Positions 14,901 through 28,209 of a stretch of 64,000 bases of DNA are shown here, in pieces (within the stretch, counting starts at the first letter, position 1; each line of letters starts with the position of its first letter). The translations under genes and the position numbers were made by a program. The stretch covers positions 3,968,495-4,032,494 of the forward strand of contig SSBO01000003.1 in the NCBI GenBank assembly GCA_005281725.1, read 5' to 3'. The notes below the pieces were generated by a model. The model did no database searches and had not been told where the DNA came from. It saw only the letters and a list, made by a program, of their open reading frames with translations. The DNA is from Wuchereria bancrofti. Lineage: Eukaryota > Nematoda > Chromadorea > Rhabditida > Onchocercidae.

Positions 14901-17900
14901 TTCTTGCACTACTGTATTCACCCCTGTTTAAGGAAAATTTTTTCTATTACCGTATTTGTCCACGTTTTGGACAGCACCGTATCTGAGTGTTTCTTATTTG
15001 ATAGTACTTATTTTTGCATGTGAAAAATTTTCATTCTACATATTTACGTGTGTTTGGGCGATTGTTACAATACTTACATACCGTATTTTTCACATTTCAT
15101 GCAATTCGAATGTTTCCTTCAAGAAGCGATATTATTTCGCCATCTGAACATTTCATCTCATAAAAAATTTCCATAAGAAAAAACTTTTCACGAAAAAAAA
15201 TATTTTTTATCTTTGTAATATTTTTCGTAAAGTTATTTTTATAAAAAAGAAATAAAAAAAATCAAAAATTTCTTCCTCTTTTCTATAACGTGGTTTTTTC
15301 CTTTTTTTTAGTTTGAAATTTCCTTCCCTTCTATTCTCTGTTCATCTGTTCATCTTCTCATTTTTTTTTTTTTTTTTATTTAAAAAAGCAAAAGAATATA
15401 ACTCACTCAAAAATTTCCTACCAATTTCATTCAATAGTGGATAGCTTTTAATAACTTCATATGCTTAAAAGAGAAAGAAAGGGTGTGCCGGAAGAAGTGT
15501 TGAGAAAAAAAGAAAGGAAAGATAATTCAACAAAAGCTCATAAAAATTTCAACGAGAAATATTAAAAAATGAAAGAGTGAGTTGATGAGAAAGAAAGCGA
15601 AAAAGTAGAAAAAAGAAAGTGAGATTGATTGAAATGTAGTAAAGACATTATATTGGTTCTCGAAAAAATGGACAGCTTTTTGTATGGATTAATTGGTCAC
15701 AGAGGAAAATGAATGAATGAATAAATGGCAGATGTTTCTAATTTTGTTAACTAACGAATTTGCGCCATTTTTATTTATTTTCATTCCTAAAAATTTGATG
15801 AAAGAAAAAAAAAATGAAAAGAAAAGAGGAAAAAGTGGAACGATGATTGATTGATTGATATGAATTGAGACTTTCAACATTTATTGCTGTCAAAATTTAA
15901 CCAGTTGAAATTTAAAATATGTAAATTCATAACGGATGCATTATCAATATTTTTGTTGGATATTTTTGAAATTTAATAATATTTATGAAATGAAATTTTT
16001 TATTTAATCTTACAAAAGAGCTTTAAATGAATTGAAATAATTTGTTTGTTTCTTATAAATTTTAATAAAATTTCATTAAAAAGGATAAAAAATTGCGGCA
16101 ACTTAATTTTATCTATTCAAATAATATTTTCAAATATTATAAATAAGTTTTAATGGATAAAAGGATGTTTTTTTTTGTTTGATTACAAAGAAAATTAATT
16201 AAAGATTATAAGTTTTTTGTAGAAATAAAATATCCCATATGATTTCTTAGATTTTGACCTTAGAATGATCCGATTTGATAGTTGTTGAACTATGTGAAAT
16301 TTGACCAGCTGTGCATATGTGATGTTTATAGCATATGTGGAGGTTATTCATGATCATAATCATAACAATGGCACTGACCAATAATCTCACCCTAAACATT
16401 GTCTGATGACCTTACTATTTCTGTGGTCATCTTTGTGCCAGAACTAATGGAAATTTTGCCTGACGCAAAATAATCATATATACTACATTATCGACCATAG
16501 TATCAGTCATAGTTTAAATATTAGCTCATAATTTAGAATATTCATCAAATTTCACTGAAAATAATACTAATTGTTGTCGTCCAAAATTAAAATTTTAATT
16601 ATTAATACTTGATAATTGTAATTTTAGCGTGCATCTTTGTTAAATTTTTTATTGATTAAGTAAATGTAAGTTTTATTTCTTTTTATCGTGGCTTTTGATA
16701 AAAATCATAAAATTGAATTAGTAAATAATATGAATGTTAATAGTAATTACTTAAAGTAACATTTTAATTATAATAGCAACAAACTTTGATAAGTACTAAT
16801 AGTAAAGTTAACAAACAAAATGCAATACCAAAATTAAATGATGATGATAACAAAGTTGATGATAATGTTGATAACAAAAATGATGTGATAATGACGTTAT
16901 CCTAATTATTAGCAGTAATAAATGGGAAAATTATAATGATTGCAAATTCAATTATCAATGATAGCATAAAGAGGATGAAGGTGATAGTTACTGTCGTAAT
17001 GAAATTTGACACTTCGACAAGTAAGTATGGAAATGAATATTTGATATGAATTATAATATTAGCAATGGATTATATACGGTAATAGATTAAATGAAAATTT
17101 CATCAATGAGTAAATTTTTTAATTATTAAAAAGCTTTAAAGAAACTTTCTTCTTCGCATTGTAATAATATTAATAATTCTGACACTGTAAACATTTTATT
17201 TTCCAATATAATGGCAAAATAGAAATTTATCATATCAATTTATCTCTGCGTTATCTTTTTCAAATTAAATTTTTTTTCCTTTTCTTCTCTGCTACACACT
17301 TATTTTAACACATTTATTCATAATTTGTTATCAAAGTGTTAATTTTTTCTCTCCCACTTCGCTTTTTTGTTTGTCTTTTTAAGTTTTTTTCCTTTTTGAG
17401 AACAAATAGAATTTGATATTTGTAAATTATTTTTGATAAAGGTAAACAGAATGAAAATAGAAGATACCAATGAGTTTATCACTTCTGCAATATATTTTCA
17501 TTGTGCAGGAATTTCATTATTTGCAAAACTATGAATTTAACTAATCAAAAGTTTTTGATACTTGTAGAAGAAGAAATTTATATTCCAATAAGAAAATATT
17601 ATCATTTATAGCTATGCTAGAAATAGTTGTGTCAAATTTTCTCCTCTTTTTTTGTTCTAATTATTATAAATTTGAAACTGATTAATTTTGAAAGTGTCAT
17701 GAACTAAATAATTCTTACATATATATTGATTTCTGGACGATTTCCAAAAAAAAATTTGCAGAATGTAATTTAAATAGGAGAATTACGAAAATTAAAAAAA
17801 AAGGAAAAAAAATGTAATTCTTTGCAATTTTAAGGAGTTAAAAGGTAGCGATTTGTTAATTTTTCACTTACTTTCTCGATGATAGCTACTTATATGTGAA

Positions 17901-18650
17901 ATTTCAACATTTCCCAAGATTTTCTGAATAATAATCTTCGCTTTTTTTTTTGTCAATTATTCATCAGTCCATTGCTGCTTCATTTCATTGTCAATTCATT
18001 CAAAAGTGGCACTCATTTAAACTAAACGATAATTTTGAAATTATAATATCACTATTGAAGCATTTCATTGCATTTATTAACTTTCAACAATTCATTGAAA
18101 TAATATTTGAGAATATGAAATGGATATCATCACTAAATAGGATATAAATAAATAATCATTTAAAAGATAAATGTAATTTTGTGTAATCTTCAAATATGGT
18201 ATAAACTTTTTTTTTCATTATAATCAAATTTATACAAGCATTGTTAAAAATTTCATAATTTTGTTGTGTATTTTAAGCATAAATCTTTTTCTGCAAAGTA
18301 TTTGCTAGCTAAATAAATAAATGCTAACATATAGCACAATGGTTATTAAGAAGACAATATCATTTCCAATTTATTTGAAAATTTTTTCAAAATTTTTATT
18401 TAACTTATTTGACAAGTAACGATGCAAAAATACATTAAAATGTTTAAAAATTCATTAACGTATTTTTGCATAAATAATTGAAATCAATCTTAAAAGCAAC
18501 TAAAACACAATGAATAAATAAGTGTAAGAACGAAAAACATATTTGAAAAAAATTGTCAATTTGTTTTAAGAATGAATATTCTTCCAAAAAAAAAAAAAAA
18601 CAGAATGGATTGTTTCATTTACATACACATTATTTCATCATATAGAATTA

Positions 18651-18828
18651 TATAGCTAAATTAATAATTGTATATAAGAAATTATGTACTTGAATTAATG
18701 ATTGTGTATAGAAGAAAACAGATATTTGAATTAATAACGTATGGAGCAAATAATATATCTGAATTTAGTAATTATGTAGAAGAAATTATATAATTGAATT
18801 AGTAATTCCATAGAAGAAATTATATCAA
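18651..18828. repeat. Diverged tandem repeat, unit about 45 bp
   Basis: About four imperfect units of the form TTGAATTA.TAATT.TGTATA.AAGAAATTAT. Confidence 0.55.
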
Positions 18829-21800
18829 AGAAATAATTTAATTATTATTTGCAAAAATTTTATTATGCTTATTGCAAATTGTTAAAGAAAAAAAGAAACA
18901 AATTTTAAATTAAAAAGAAGTTTCTTCACAACTACTATTGTACATCTTTTTGTCCTTTACATAAATGCATGATACTTTTATATAATTATGGGTAATATGT
19001 TATTCTATTAGTTAATTTTTAAAATTTTTTCGTTTTTAATTATTTTTAAAATTTTAAAGTGAAATTTGGAGAATAATCTTTTCCTAATATGTATATGTGC
19101 ATAAACATATACATATAATTTCCCCTTTGAATTTATTACAAAAATGTCATAAGTTTGATAATAAATAATGGCGCAACTGTCTGAGCAATTGACTGACTGA
19201 TCGGTTCAAATTTTTCCTTTGCTTCATTTTCTTCTTTTTTTTTTTCTTTTTTTACACCTCTTAGTTCGTCCGAAGCAAATTTTTCTGCGCATATTCCAAG
19301 TGAAATCTTTCCAGTGAATCATTTTATTCTTCTATTCTTAATTTTTTACTTTTAATTTATTTACTTGTATAATTTGCAATTTTTTTTCTTTTTTTTTTGA
19401 AGACGTATTCTAAAATTTATGCTAAAATTTAACTACAATATTAGTGAATGACATTAAAATATGAACGGATTATTTAATAATTAGAAGTAATAATTTTAGG
19501 CGAATTTCATTAAAACAATTTCGTATTTTTTAATTTAATTTAATAACTTAAAGAAACATTCCAAAAATGATATTTTATTATAACTTATTTCATCAAATTC
19601 TATTTACCTAAATCCAAATATTAGCATACGTTTCATCATGCCAACATACCGCGTATTTATTTGAATACATTTTTAAACATCTTTTAAATGTTGTAAAATT
19701 TAATTTCATATACTAAGTTTTTGAAAAAATTTTTGACGTATTTTTCAATTAATCTTAATGCCATCTGTTGTTAAATTTTTTAATATATATAAAAAAACTA
19801 CTTTAATTTATAATTTCATCCTAAAGGTATGTAGAAAAATAAGAAAATATCTTTTTAACCTAATTTTTCATCCATCTTACTATTATTATTAACGATTATA
19901 TCACTATTATTCATTGTTATTGCTGATCATTATTATTGTTATTATTATAATTACAATTATTATTACTATTATTAAATTATCCTCATTACCTAATTTATTA
20001 TGCATTTCTACGAATGATTTTGAGGAAATTAAAGTAGCAATTTTAGCTTTACCAAATACCTTTTTCTTGATTGCCCTACCATATGACTTATTAATAATTG
20101 GGCATTTTGCAATTTTTTAATTGAAAAAAAAAAGATATTATTTTTGACTAATCGTTAATTCATTAAAAAATTGAAAATCTTTTTGTATCCGTGAAATAAA
20201 TGAAATTATTAAATTATTTTAACGATAGTTTCATCCATTTTCTTAATCTAATTGCAGTGTGGATTATGAAAAACATTCTGCGCCTTTTTCAATTATTTGA
20301 TTTAATATCATTTATTTGTTCCAAATAATTTATCTATTTTACTTAATTCCAATTATTTTGCTTCACAATTTGCTTCATTTAATTTAGATAATTAATTACT
20401 TATTAATCATATATGACGAAAAAAGAAAGGAAAACGACATTTATTAGATAGAAGAATTGCAATATTATTGTACATTAAATTGTGATTGTTGAAAGATTAT
20501 TTATGTTTTTTTCTTTCAAATTTGAATCCAAAATTTATCTGTCATTTCTTTTTTTTCTTTCTTTTTTAAATACAGTTTGCTATGTAATTAATCATCAATT
20601 AGTAAATTTCACAGCATGTAAATATGCCAACATAGAATTTTTTTAATAATTCAAATTTCATAATTATTGCTAATTTCATTCTAATTCTTTTATCAAAATT
20701 TTAGGTAATTTTAAAATTTTAATTTATCCATCGTATTTCAGTATCTGTTGGCCATCACTCTCTCGTGCAATTGTTTCTGTTACATTTTTTCATCCATTTT
20801 TTGCTTCATTTCTTTCCTACATTTAATGTTTAGAAATTCCTCTCTTTCCTTTTTTTGATTTGGAATTAAAAATGATATTTTTGAATTTGATTCTCATATT
20901 AATTTATTTCTATCTTTTAATCATTCAAACTTTCCAAATGTCAAAAGTTGATGGTTTAAACTTTTTTGATGTTAAAATTTCAACGAAATGTTTTAGAAAT
21001 TCACTTTTGATCTTTTAACATTTAAAAACCTGAAATGTTAATAATTTGAAGAATTTTGACAAACTTTTCAACTTAAATGACACTCAGTTTAAAGGAAAAA
21101 AAATACAAATGTGCAATTTTCATGTTTGAAAATATCTTTCATTCACTTTATCATCATCATCATCACCAACTATTAGTGTTTAATAAAGACATCATAACGT
21201 TAATAAATTTGATAATATTTGTTGGATTGTTTAAATTAAAAAAAAAAAGGCATGGTAGCATTTTTAATTTCATGAAATGTATGTGCAACATTTTAGCATT
21301 TGATTTTGCACTGATAAGAATAAAAAAATTAGTCACAATTTGAAAGACGTGAAAAATTTTTCGGGCTTCTATGAAGAAAATAAGCGAGTGCGCTTTTTGA
21401 TTAATTGCGCCCTTTTTTTCCGGTTAACAAAATTACAAAAAAAAAAAAATGTACACATACGTAGAGTAATAGAAATTGAGTAGACCTAAAATGTTTAACA
21501 TTATTTAAATGTTAAGAAAGAAACGAGGCAACTGTTTTCCATTTTCATCTCATCTTCGAAACTGATCACAATTTTCTATCAAATTCAGATTTAGCAATTT
21601 GATAAGCATCCATTGCGGCATCTTTTTTATTATCAAAAAGAAAAAAAAATTTTTTTTTTCCATCCTTTCCTTCTTTTCACTCCTTCTATTTATTTATTTT
21701 TCGTTTTCATCATTTTCCAAGAAAATTTTGTCGTATAATTTTGAAATTGAACGAAAGCAAACCTTTTTCTTGTTTGTTTAGTTGATATAATTTACATAAA

Positions 21801-24210
21801 TGATTATTTTTTTAAATTTAATCTTTAAGTTTTCGTCCGTTTTTTTGGTTTTTCTAGTTGATAAAATTTGCATAAATGATTATTTTCTAGAATTCTTATC
21901 TTTACATTTCACATGTTAGATAATATCGAAAAAAAAAAATTTTCACTACTAACCATATAATGCACAAAATATTAATTTTAAATGTATTAAGCATTGAGAT
22001 TTGTCTATTTAAAAAAAATCATACTGTAGAAATGCTTTTTAATTGATTTCTTTTTTCTATATATGACTGTTTTGTGCGCACTGTAAAAAATTTTTCGGAC
22101 CCATCAAAATGCAAAAACTACTGCACTTTTCAGCGAAATTTGAAAATTCTTTTTAATTGAAAAATTTCCATTCTTGTTTTTTCAAAAAAATGCAATTTCA
22201 AAATTTTATTATTTTTTAAAGAATCTTTTTTTCTAAATTTTTATATTTTAATATCATATTTTAAATCATAAAACTAATCAAACATATCTTATACATTTGC
22301 CATTCTTGCATTATCTATAATTTAATCTATCCTAGCAATTATTCATATTTAAATATTTTTTTCATTTATTCAAATATTATTCCAAAATATGTTTAAGATG
22401 CTTTTAAAAAAAGAAACAAAAGAACAAAAAAAAAAGAAAAAATCAACCAAATTTAATTAATACAATTTTTTTTTTTTAAAAAGAAATCATTTTCTTAAAA
22501 TCATTTTCTCAAAAAACTATTTTATTATAATTTTTTCAAACATTTCCTAATTTCTATTTTTAATACAAATATTGCAAAAAAATTTTTGAGATATTATTAA
22601 AATATTAAATAATATTGATTCATCCATTCATTGGTTACCTATTTATTCATTGATTGGTTGACATTAGTATTTATTAGTTGAAAAAGTGGTAATTAAATGG
22701 TTGTAAATTGTTGTACTATGATAGAAATGATAAAATATTTGCGCGTTATTGGTGAGAAATATTGAACGGATACGTGCGTACGTTCAACTCAATCATTTCT
22801 AATCATTCATAATAGCAATTACAATCGTAAATCATCCAAATATTGTAATTTAAGCATTAGAAGAATCTATTATTTATCCTTTTTCTTCTCTTTTCTTTGC
22901 TTTTTTATTTTATTTGTTTATCGTATCATTGAATTTAATTATATTATTGGTTTTTAATTTTTTTCTATACACTTTTTATCTCTTCAAATAATCATGTTAT
23001 TATAATCATTTATTATTATTATTTTCATTATTATTTTTGTTAATTAATTAATTGATTAACTATTATTATATTTATCTTTTTTTAGGAAGTACTTTTTGCG
23101 TATCGTCATGAATTATTTTTTTAAGAATTACGAGAATTATTTTTGTTATTTTGTTTTCCGTTTTTTTTTTTGAATCAATTTCAGATATCTAAAATACAAC
23201 AGAGTAATTGATAAGAGCACTCTTCATTGAAATTAATCTTAAAGCTAAGAAAATTTTGGTTAATGTATAACCGTCCTAGCACTGAGACTTTTTTTTATTT
23301 TATTTCCTAATCAAGAGAAAAAAATCATAAATTAATGATAATTTGTTAATTGCTTTCTAATGGTTAGGAAATTGGTTTTAAATTTCTTCATGAAATTTCA
23401 TAAATTAAAATGATCAAATGATGCTCAAGGAAAAGAACAATTCAGTGTTAAATTTTAGTTTGTTGTTAATTATATTTAAATACATGAAGTTAATTACATG
23501 TAGCAAATGTTAATTTTATTTACTTATTATACGTAAATTTAAAGATGTTTATTTTAATTATCTTTTGAAGCACTTTTTTCTTTCACAATATGTTATATTT
23601 GCATGTTGCAATGTTTAATTTATTTTATTCTTAAATTTAGATAAAACTCTTTTCTTCCTATTAAATTACAGTTCGAACATTTTGAATGAATAAATTAACA
23701 CCTTCAATTGCTTTTTTTTGCAAGTATTTTCTTAAACAAAAATTTTAACTTTATATTTCTTCTTTTATTTGTCATTTCATTCAGTTTTTATGCATTTAAT
23801 ATCATTATATTATTATCACAAAACAACATTTTATTGAAATTTTTTCAACTTTTTCATTTTTTTGTTGTCATTAAAAATGTTTTTAAAAAAGTGAAAATTT
23901 TCTTCTTTCTTTTTCCTTGTCGCTCTTTCTCCCTCTCTATCTTTCCTCTCTTGCCACATTTCTCTCTAAAACTTGCTTTAATATATTTTCATAATTAATC
24001 ATTAAATTACTGTTATAATATAGTTCAATTAGTTTCATTCAAAAACCTTTTATAATTTAAACAGAATTTAGTTAACAATGTAATTTTTTTTTAAAGAAAA
24101 CTTAAATTACGTTAAATTTGTGTGTCAGTTATCTTTTGAATTATTATTTATGAAAATAAAAAGGAAAAAGAATGAAAAAAAAAGTAGGGTAACAATGATG
24201 GCTTAACAAA

Positions 24211-24890
24211 ATTGTTTACCCATAATAGCGATGAAATTTCTGATAGATATGTTGGGAAAATACTACAAATGATGGATTACCCTTATTAAAATTAGGTATT
24301 TACAAGATTAATCCGTGATACGTGTATTTTTATTGGGTATATAATATACAAATGTTCGTGTAAACATTTTTAATATTATCCTAATGTATCTTCATTAAAA
24401 TTAGAATATTTATGTAATTAGTTTTACATGTATCTTTATTTTATATATAAAATTTTCAAACATCTTCCTATTAAAATTAGAATATTTGCGTGATTGGACC
24501 GTGATGATTGCGTCATTATTGAGTTTATATTATACATATGTTAAAAAAATTTTTAATTCAATTGTTTACACCCACAATAGCGATGAAATTTCCCATAAAT
24601 AATTTTAATTAGAAGAATACTTTAGAATAACATTAAGAATGTTACGTATTGTACGTATAACAATGATGCACGTAGCACTGACTATTACGGATCAGTTACA
24701 AAAATCACGTATCACGGATCAGTCATAAAAAAAAAACTACGTAGATACCCTAATTTTAATGACGATACATTCGGATAACATTAAAAATGTTTACACTAAT
24801 GTATCCTTATCAAAAAAAAAAAAATGTATTTACGTAACTGATCCGTGATACGTGTATTTTCATTAGATATATGTCTTGTAAACATTTTAA
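24211..24890. repeat. Diverged direct and inverted repeat cluster (possible decayed MITE)
   Basis: ATAGCGATGAAATTTC occurs twice about 350 bp apart (24225 and 24577). ATCCGTGATACGTG occurs at 24311 and 24841 and inverted at 24706. The segment TAAACATTTTTAAT..ATGTATC..ATTAAAATTAG at 24361-24402 is found inverted at about 24755-24796. No coding sequence is visible. Confidence 0.7.
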
Positions 24891-26240
24891 TGTTACTTCA
24901 ATGTTATCTGTTATATAAAGCAAATTGAATGATTTAAAGGATAACTTTTTTCTTTTTTTTTTGCAAAGTCATTTTATTGATATTAAATTTGTAATGGAAT
25001 TTTTTTAAAGTAACACATAAAATTAATTAATTATTCAGTTGGAAAAATTTTTTAAAAAAATATTTCACAAGAAAAAGAATTTGTTTTTATTGTCTCACAA
25101 AGTTAATATACACAAAAGAACATTTTAGTAAAACAAAAAAAAAAAACAAACGAAAAAGGAAAAAATAAGTTTTTTTTTTATTTAACATATTTGATGTTTT
25201 AATGGGTGAAATAATATCGTTTTCGTCGTATTGAATTCATTAAGTACAACAACATTAATTTTTTTTTTAACCGTCAAATTTAACTTTAAAAATTTTAATC
25301 AATATTGCTGCACATTTTTTCATATATATCACATATCATTTCAACATTTTTCATTTGATCACATTGAATGATTCAAAATGACTGAAATAATGAGAATATC
25401 ATTTTTCTCTTTAATGTTTATGTGTGTTCTATATCATATAAGTTCATTGGTCTTACTGATTATGCAATTTTTTTTTTTAATTAAGTACTTAGAACATAAT
25501 TTGGTAATGATATTGTGTATTTTAAATAAATAGTTATTATTCATCTTATGAAGCAATTATTGCTGTATTGCATTTTTTTCAAAAGTATGGAAAATGTAAA
25601 TTTAAATTTACTAATTAACAACAGTCATTGCCTGATGTAAATTCTTTTTCTTTTTTCACCTCTCTCCCTTTCTCCCTCCCTCCTTCATTTCTCTCTCTCT
25701 CTCTTCCTTAAGAATTAAAATTAGTTTGCTGTTAAATGAAAAATTCATCCCCTGAAATTATATTGAAATAAAACATGTATGTATCATAAATTTCTATTTA
25801 TAGAACAAAGCAAAATAGAATTTCCTCTTACTTTAATTTTAGCTGCAAATTAAAGTTAATTTTTCAATATAATTCAATATAAAAGTCAATTTTTTTAATG
25901 TTCAATAATTTTAAAACTTAAATTTCAATAAAATTTCCATCATTTATTCATTTATTGTTTCATCAATAATGTTATGTATCAATTTACTCTGTAAATTAAA
26001 TTTATTTTAAAAATAAAATTTTAGGAAATAAAAGTTAAATGGATCAAAATTTTATCATAAAAACTTAAATTTAAATATTAATTGTAATAAATGAGTTAAT
26101 GCTATTTTTATATTGGTTTTTATGATTATAGAAGAAAAAGAAGAAAACAGAATAAAAAAATACTTTTCATTATAAGATGAAATGAAATACAGAAATTGTT
26201 TTACGCTATTTCATAAACAGTAAACGTATAACTTGCTAGA
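24891..26240. other. AT-rich spacer
   Basis: No gene or clear repeat beyond homopolymers and a CT-rich stretch near 25.66-25.71 kb. Confidence 0.65.
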
Positions 26241-26450
26241 TCACACGTACGTCACAAAGCAGTCATTCATCATAGCACCGCCCCCTTCCGTTATTCCCGC
26301 CCACATGAAACTGACATTGGTGGTCACTCGAATGGATGGATAATCAGTTTGTACTGCTTCAACCGCCCATTGCTCTTGCGTTGTCGTCCGTGTTGTATGT
26401 ATGTGTCTGTCTATGTGTGTGTATGTGTGTCTGTGTGTGTGTAAGTATTT
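26241..26450. promoter_or_regulatory. GC-richer island upstream of the Eph gene (possible promoter or 5' exon)
   Basis: Contains CCGCCCCC and CCCGCCCAC boxes and several CG dinucleotides in otherwise AT-rich sequence, then a (GT)n tract ending in a GTAAGT donor-like site at 26441. It lies about 1.7 kb before the Eph start codon. An open frame crosses it, but it translates the GT/CA repeat and is not convincing as protein. Confidence 0.3.
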
Positions 26451-26592
26451 TGTCCTTTTCCTTTGTTTATATATATACATATATATATGCTTTTGCTTTA
26501 TTTTGTCACATTGTGTCATTTGCGCCACTTTCAGTTGGAGTACACGTTTCACGTCATCTAACATAAGCAAAATTGCTTTATATTACACTTAT

Positions 26593-26905
26593 TTCCGGAT
26601 TAATTATCAGCATAGAGATATAATTGATGAAGGATAAAATAGGACAAGAAATCTCATCCTTTTATTTGAAAAATGTTAATCATATAAGCCAGATTGATTG
26701 ATTAATCCGGTTCGGTGGTATAACCATAGTTGATAAACTGAACTGATTGATCCGGTTGGGAAGTATAAGCGAAATTGTTGATCCGGTCAGGTGATATAAC
26801 TTTCCTCTATATATTCAAATGTAGAAGCTATGTTGATTAATCCGGTTTGAGTGGTATAACCATAATTGATAAGCGAAATTGGTTAATCCGGCTGAGAAGT
26901 ATACT
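26593..26905. repeat. Alternating TCCGG repeat array
   Basis: Five direct ATCCGG copies at 26705, 26750, 26781, 26840 and 26886, and one inverted copy (TCCGGATTAA) near 26595. The units alternate: one type continues GTGGTATAACCATA.TTGATAA, another G.GAAGTATA, in the order A-B-C-A-B, so a composite unit was duplicated. Confidence 0.8.
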
Positions 26906-28056
26906 GTAATTCTCTGTGTTACATTAAATTGAATAGGTAATGCCTTCCACAAAGCATTTATCACTCAAATAATTTTTGTTATTTGGGTTTATAATCGTTA
27001 ACTTTAAATAATTTTTTCTTATTTATTCTATTTGAGAAATATTTCGAGTAAATAGTTTTGAAATATTTCATAAAAACTTTGTAATTGCAATTTATTTCAT
27101 CTGCAATAACGTCCATTTTAATGTAATCAAATAACACTGATAAGATTTCTAATTATCATTATCAATCAAATTCTTTTTTTTTTCATCTCTAATCAAACAT
27201 CTGTGTGTATTTCGTTTCCATTAAATTTCTCTATATATTCGCATGTACAAACGTTTTATTATTTTTATTTCAGTTTCTATATTAAAATATTGCTTTTATC
27301 TATGTGCTCTTTTTCCAATTAAAATATTTCAATTATTCAAATTAATGCTTACCAAAGTATTATTTTTATAAGTATTATTAATTATTGATTACATTACATC
27401 ATTTTATTCCGATAGATTATCATTTCAAACTTATATCGTTTTAAACTTATTTGTTCTCTTATCAAGTAGTATAATTTTATAATAGTATAGTTGAAGTTAT
27501 CAACTTAATTCATTTCTTTATCTTTCTTTTTTTTTGTTTCAACTTGTAAAAAATCTAGGATTTAAATTAAAATCGATTTAAAATTTTTGCAATAACAATA
27601 GCAACAATAACATTTCATTAATAAACACATACTTTTGCCTTATTTTTTGTGCATACACCTTCTTATCATTAGCTAATCAGCTAAATATGTTGTTTATGTG
27701 CTTTAATATATTGATAATTTAGTATAATTTTGGATAAAATATGTGATAATTTCAGGATATTACTTGTACAAATTCTCTTATTTCCTTTTTATGGCCATTT
27801 TATTTGAAAATAGCTAAAAAAGCTATATGATTTGCTTGGCGATCGATATTGCTCAATAAAAATGATGAATATTTGAAGGAAATGCTATCAAATAAGCAAA
27901 TAATTTAATTGCTAAAATTAAATTACCTTCCTAATTAATCATTTGCTAATATTTGCATATTTCAATTGAGAAACTGTTATTTTTTAATTCTTCCTCCATT
28001 TCTTCCATTCATCTTCCTGACTTAGTTTTGTGCAAATTATTTTTGAACGATCAAAT
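26906..28056. other. AT-rich sequence just upstream of the Eph start codon
   Basis: No coding island visible. It may contain the 5' leader or proximal regulatory sequence of the Eph gene. Confidence 0.55.
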
Positions 28057-28069
28057 TAACCTTTAACCT
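28057..28069 (-). promoter_or_regulatory. AGGTTAAAGGTTA (DR1-like) element before the Eph start codon
   Basis: Exact 13-mer on the minus strand, 19 bases before the ATG. Two AGGTTA half-sites spaced by one base resemble a nuclear-receptor DR1. One of four exact copies in the Eph locus. Confidence 0.4.
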
Positions 28070-28088
28070 CGGGCAACTAGGGGCGCTT

Positions 28089-28209
28089 ATGCAGCCACCT
28101 GTGAACAGCCCGGTATTATCGCCGACTGTTACAGTGAAATTGATTTCATTCTCAATTCATCAACTACTACTACTATTTACACTATGGTCTATGGTCACAT
28201 CTAAAAAAG
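28089..28209 (+). CDS. vab-1: Eph receptor exon 1: start codon and signal peptide
   Basis: Encodes residues 1-40 plus one base. A Pro/Ser/Thr-rich n-region is followed by a hydrophobic core containing [12 protein letters not shown], as expected for secretion. The ATG is the first in frame after an upstream TGA. The exon ends at a GTATGG donor, and the leftover G joins exon 2 to make VILLDT, the classic start of the Eph ligand-binding domain. Confidence 0.88.

Larger units (their letters stand above)
1..24210. other. Gene-free AT-rich region
   Basis: Only short, low-complexity open frames, rich in Phe, Ile, Leu, Lys and Asn, with no splice-consistent exon set or recognisable domain. Contains poly-A/T, AAT/AAC, GT, GA and CT tracts. 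Possible regulatory sequence or unannotated RNA genes cannot be excluded. Confidence 0.7.

Noticed and set aside
23708..23998. 96-codon plus-strand open frame
   Set aside because: Phe/Leu-rich translation of T-rich sequence; looks like a membrane protein only because of base composition.
26241..26570. 109-codon open frame on the minus strand
   Set aside because: Much of it is translated (CA)n repeat (THRHTYTHIDRHIH); no domain and no supporting splice structure. The GC-rich island itself is kept as a possible regulatory region.
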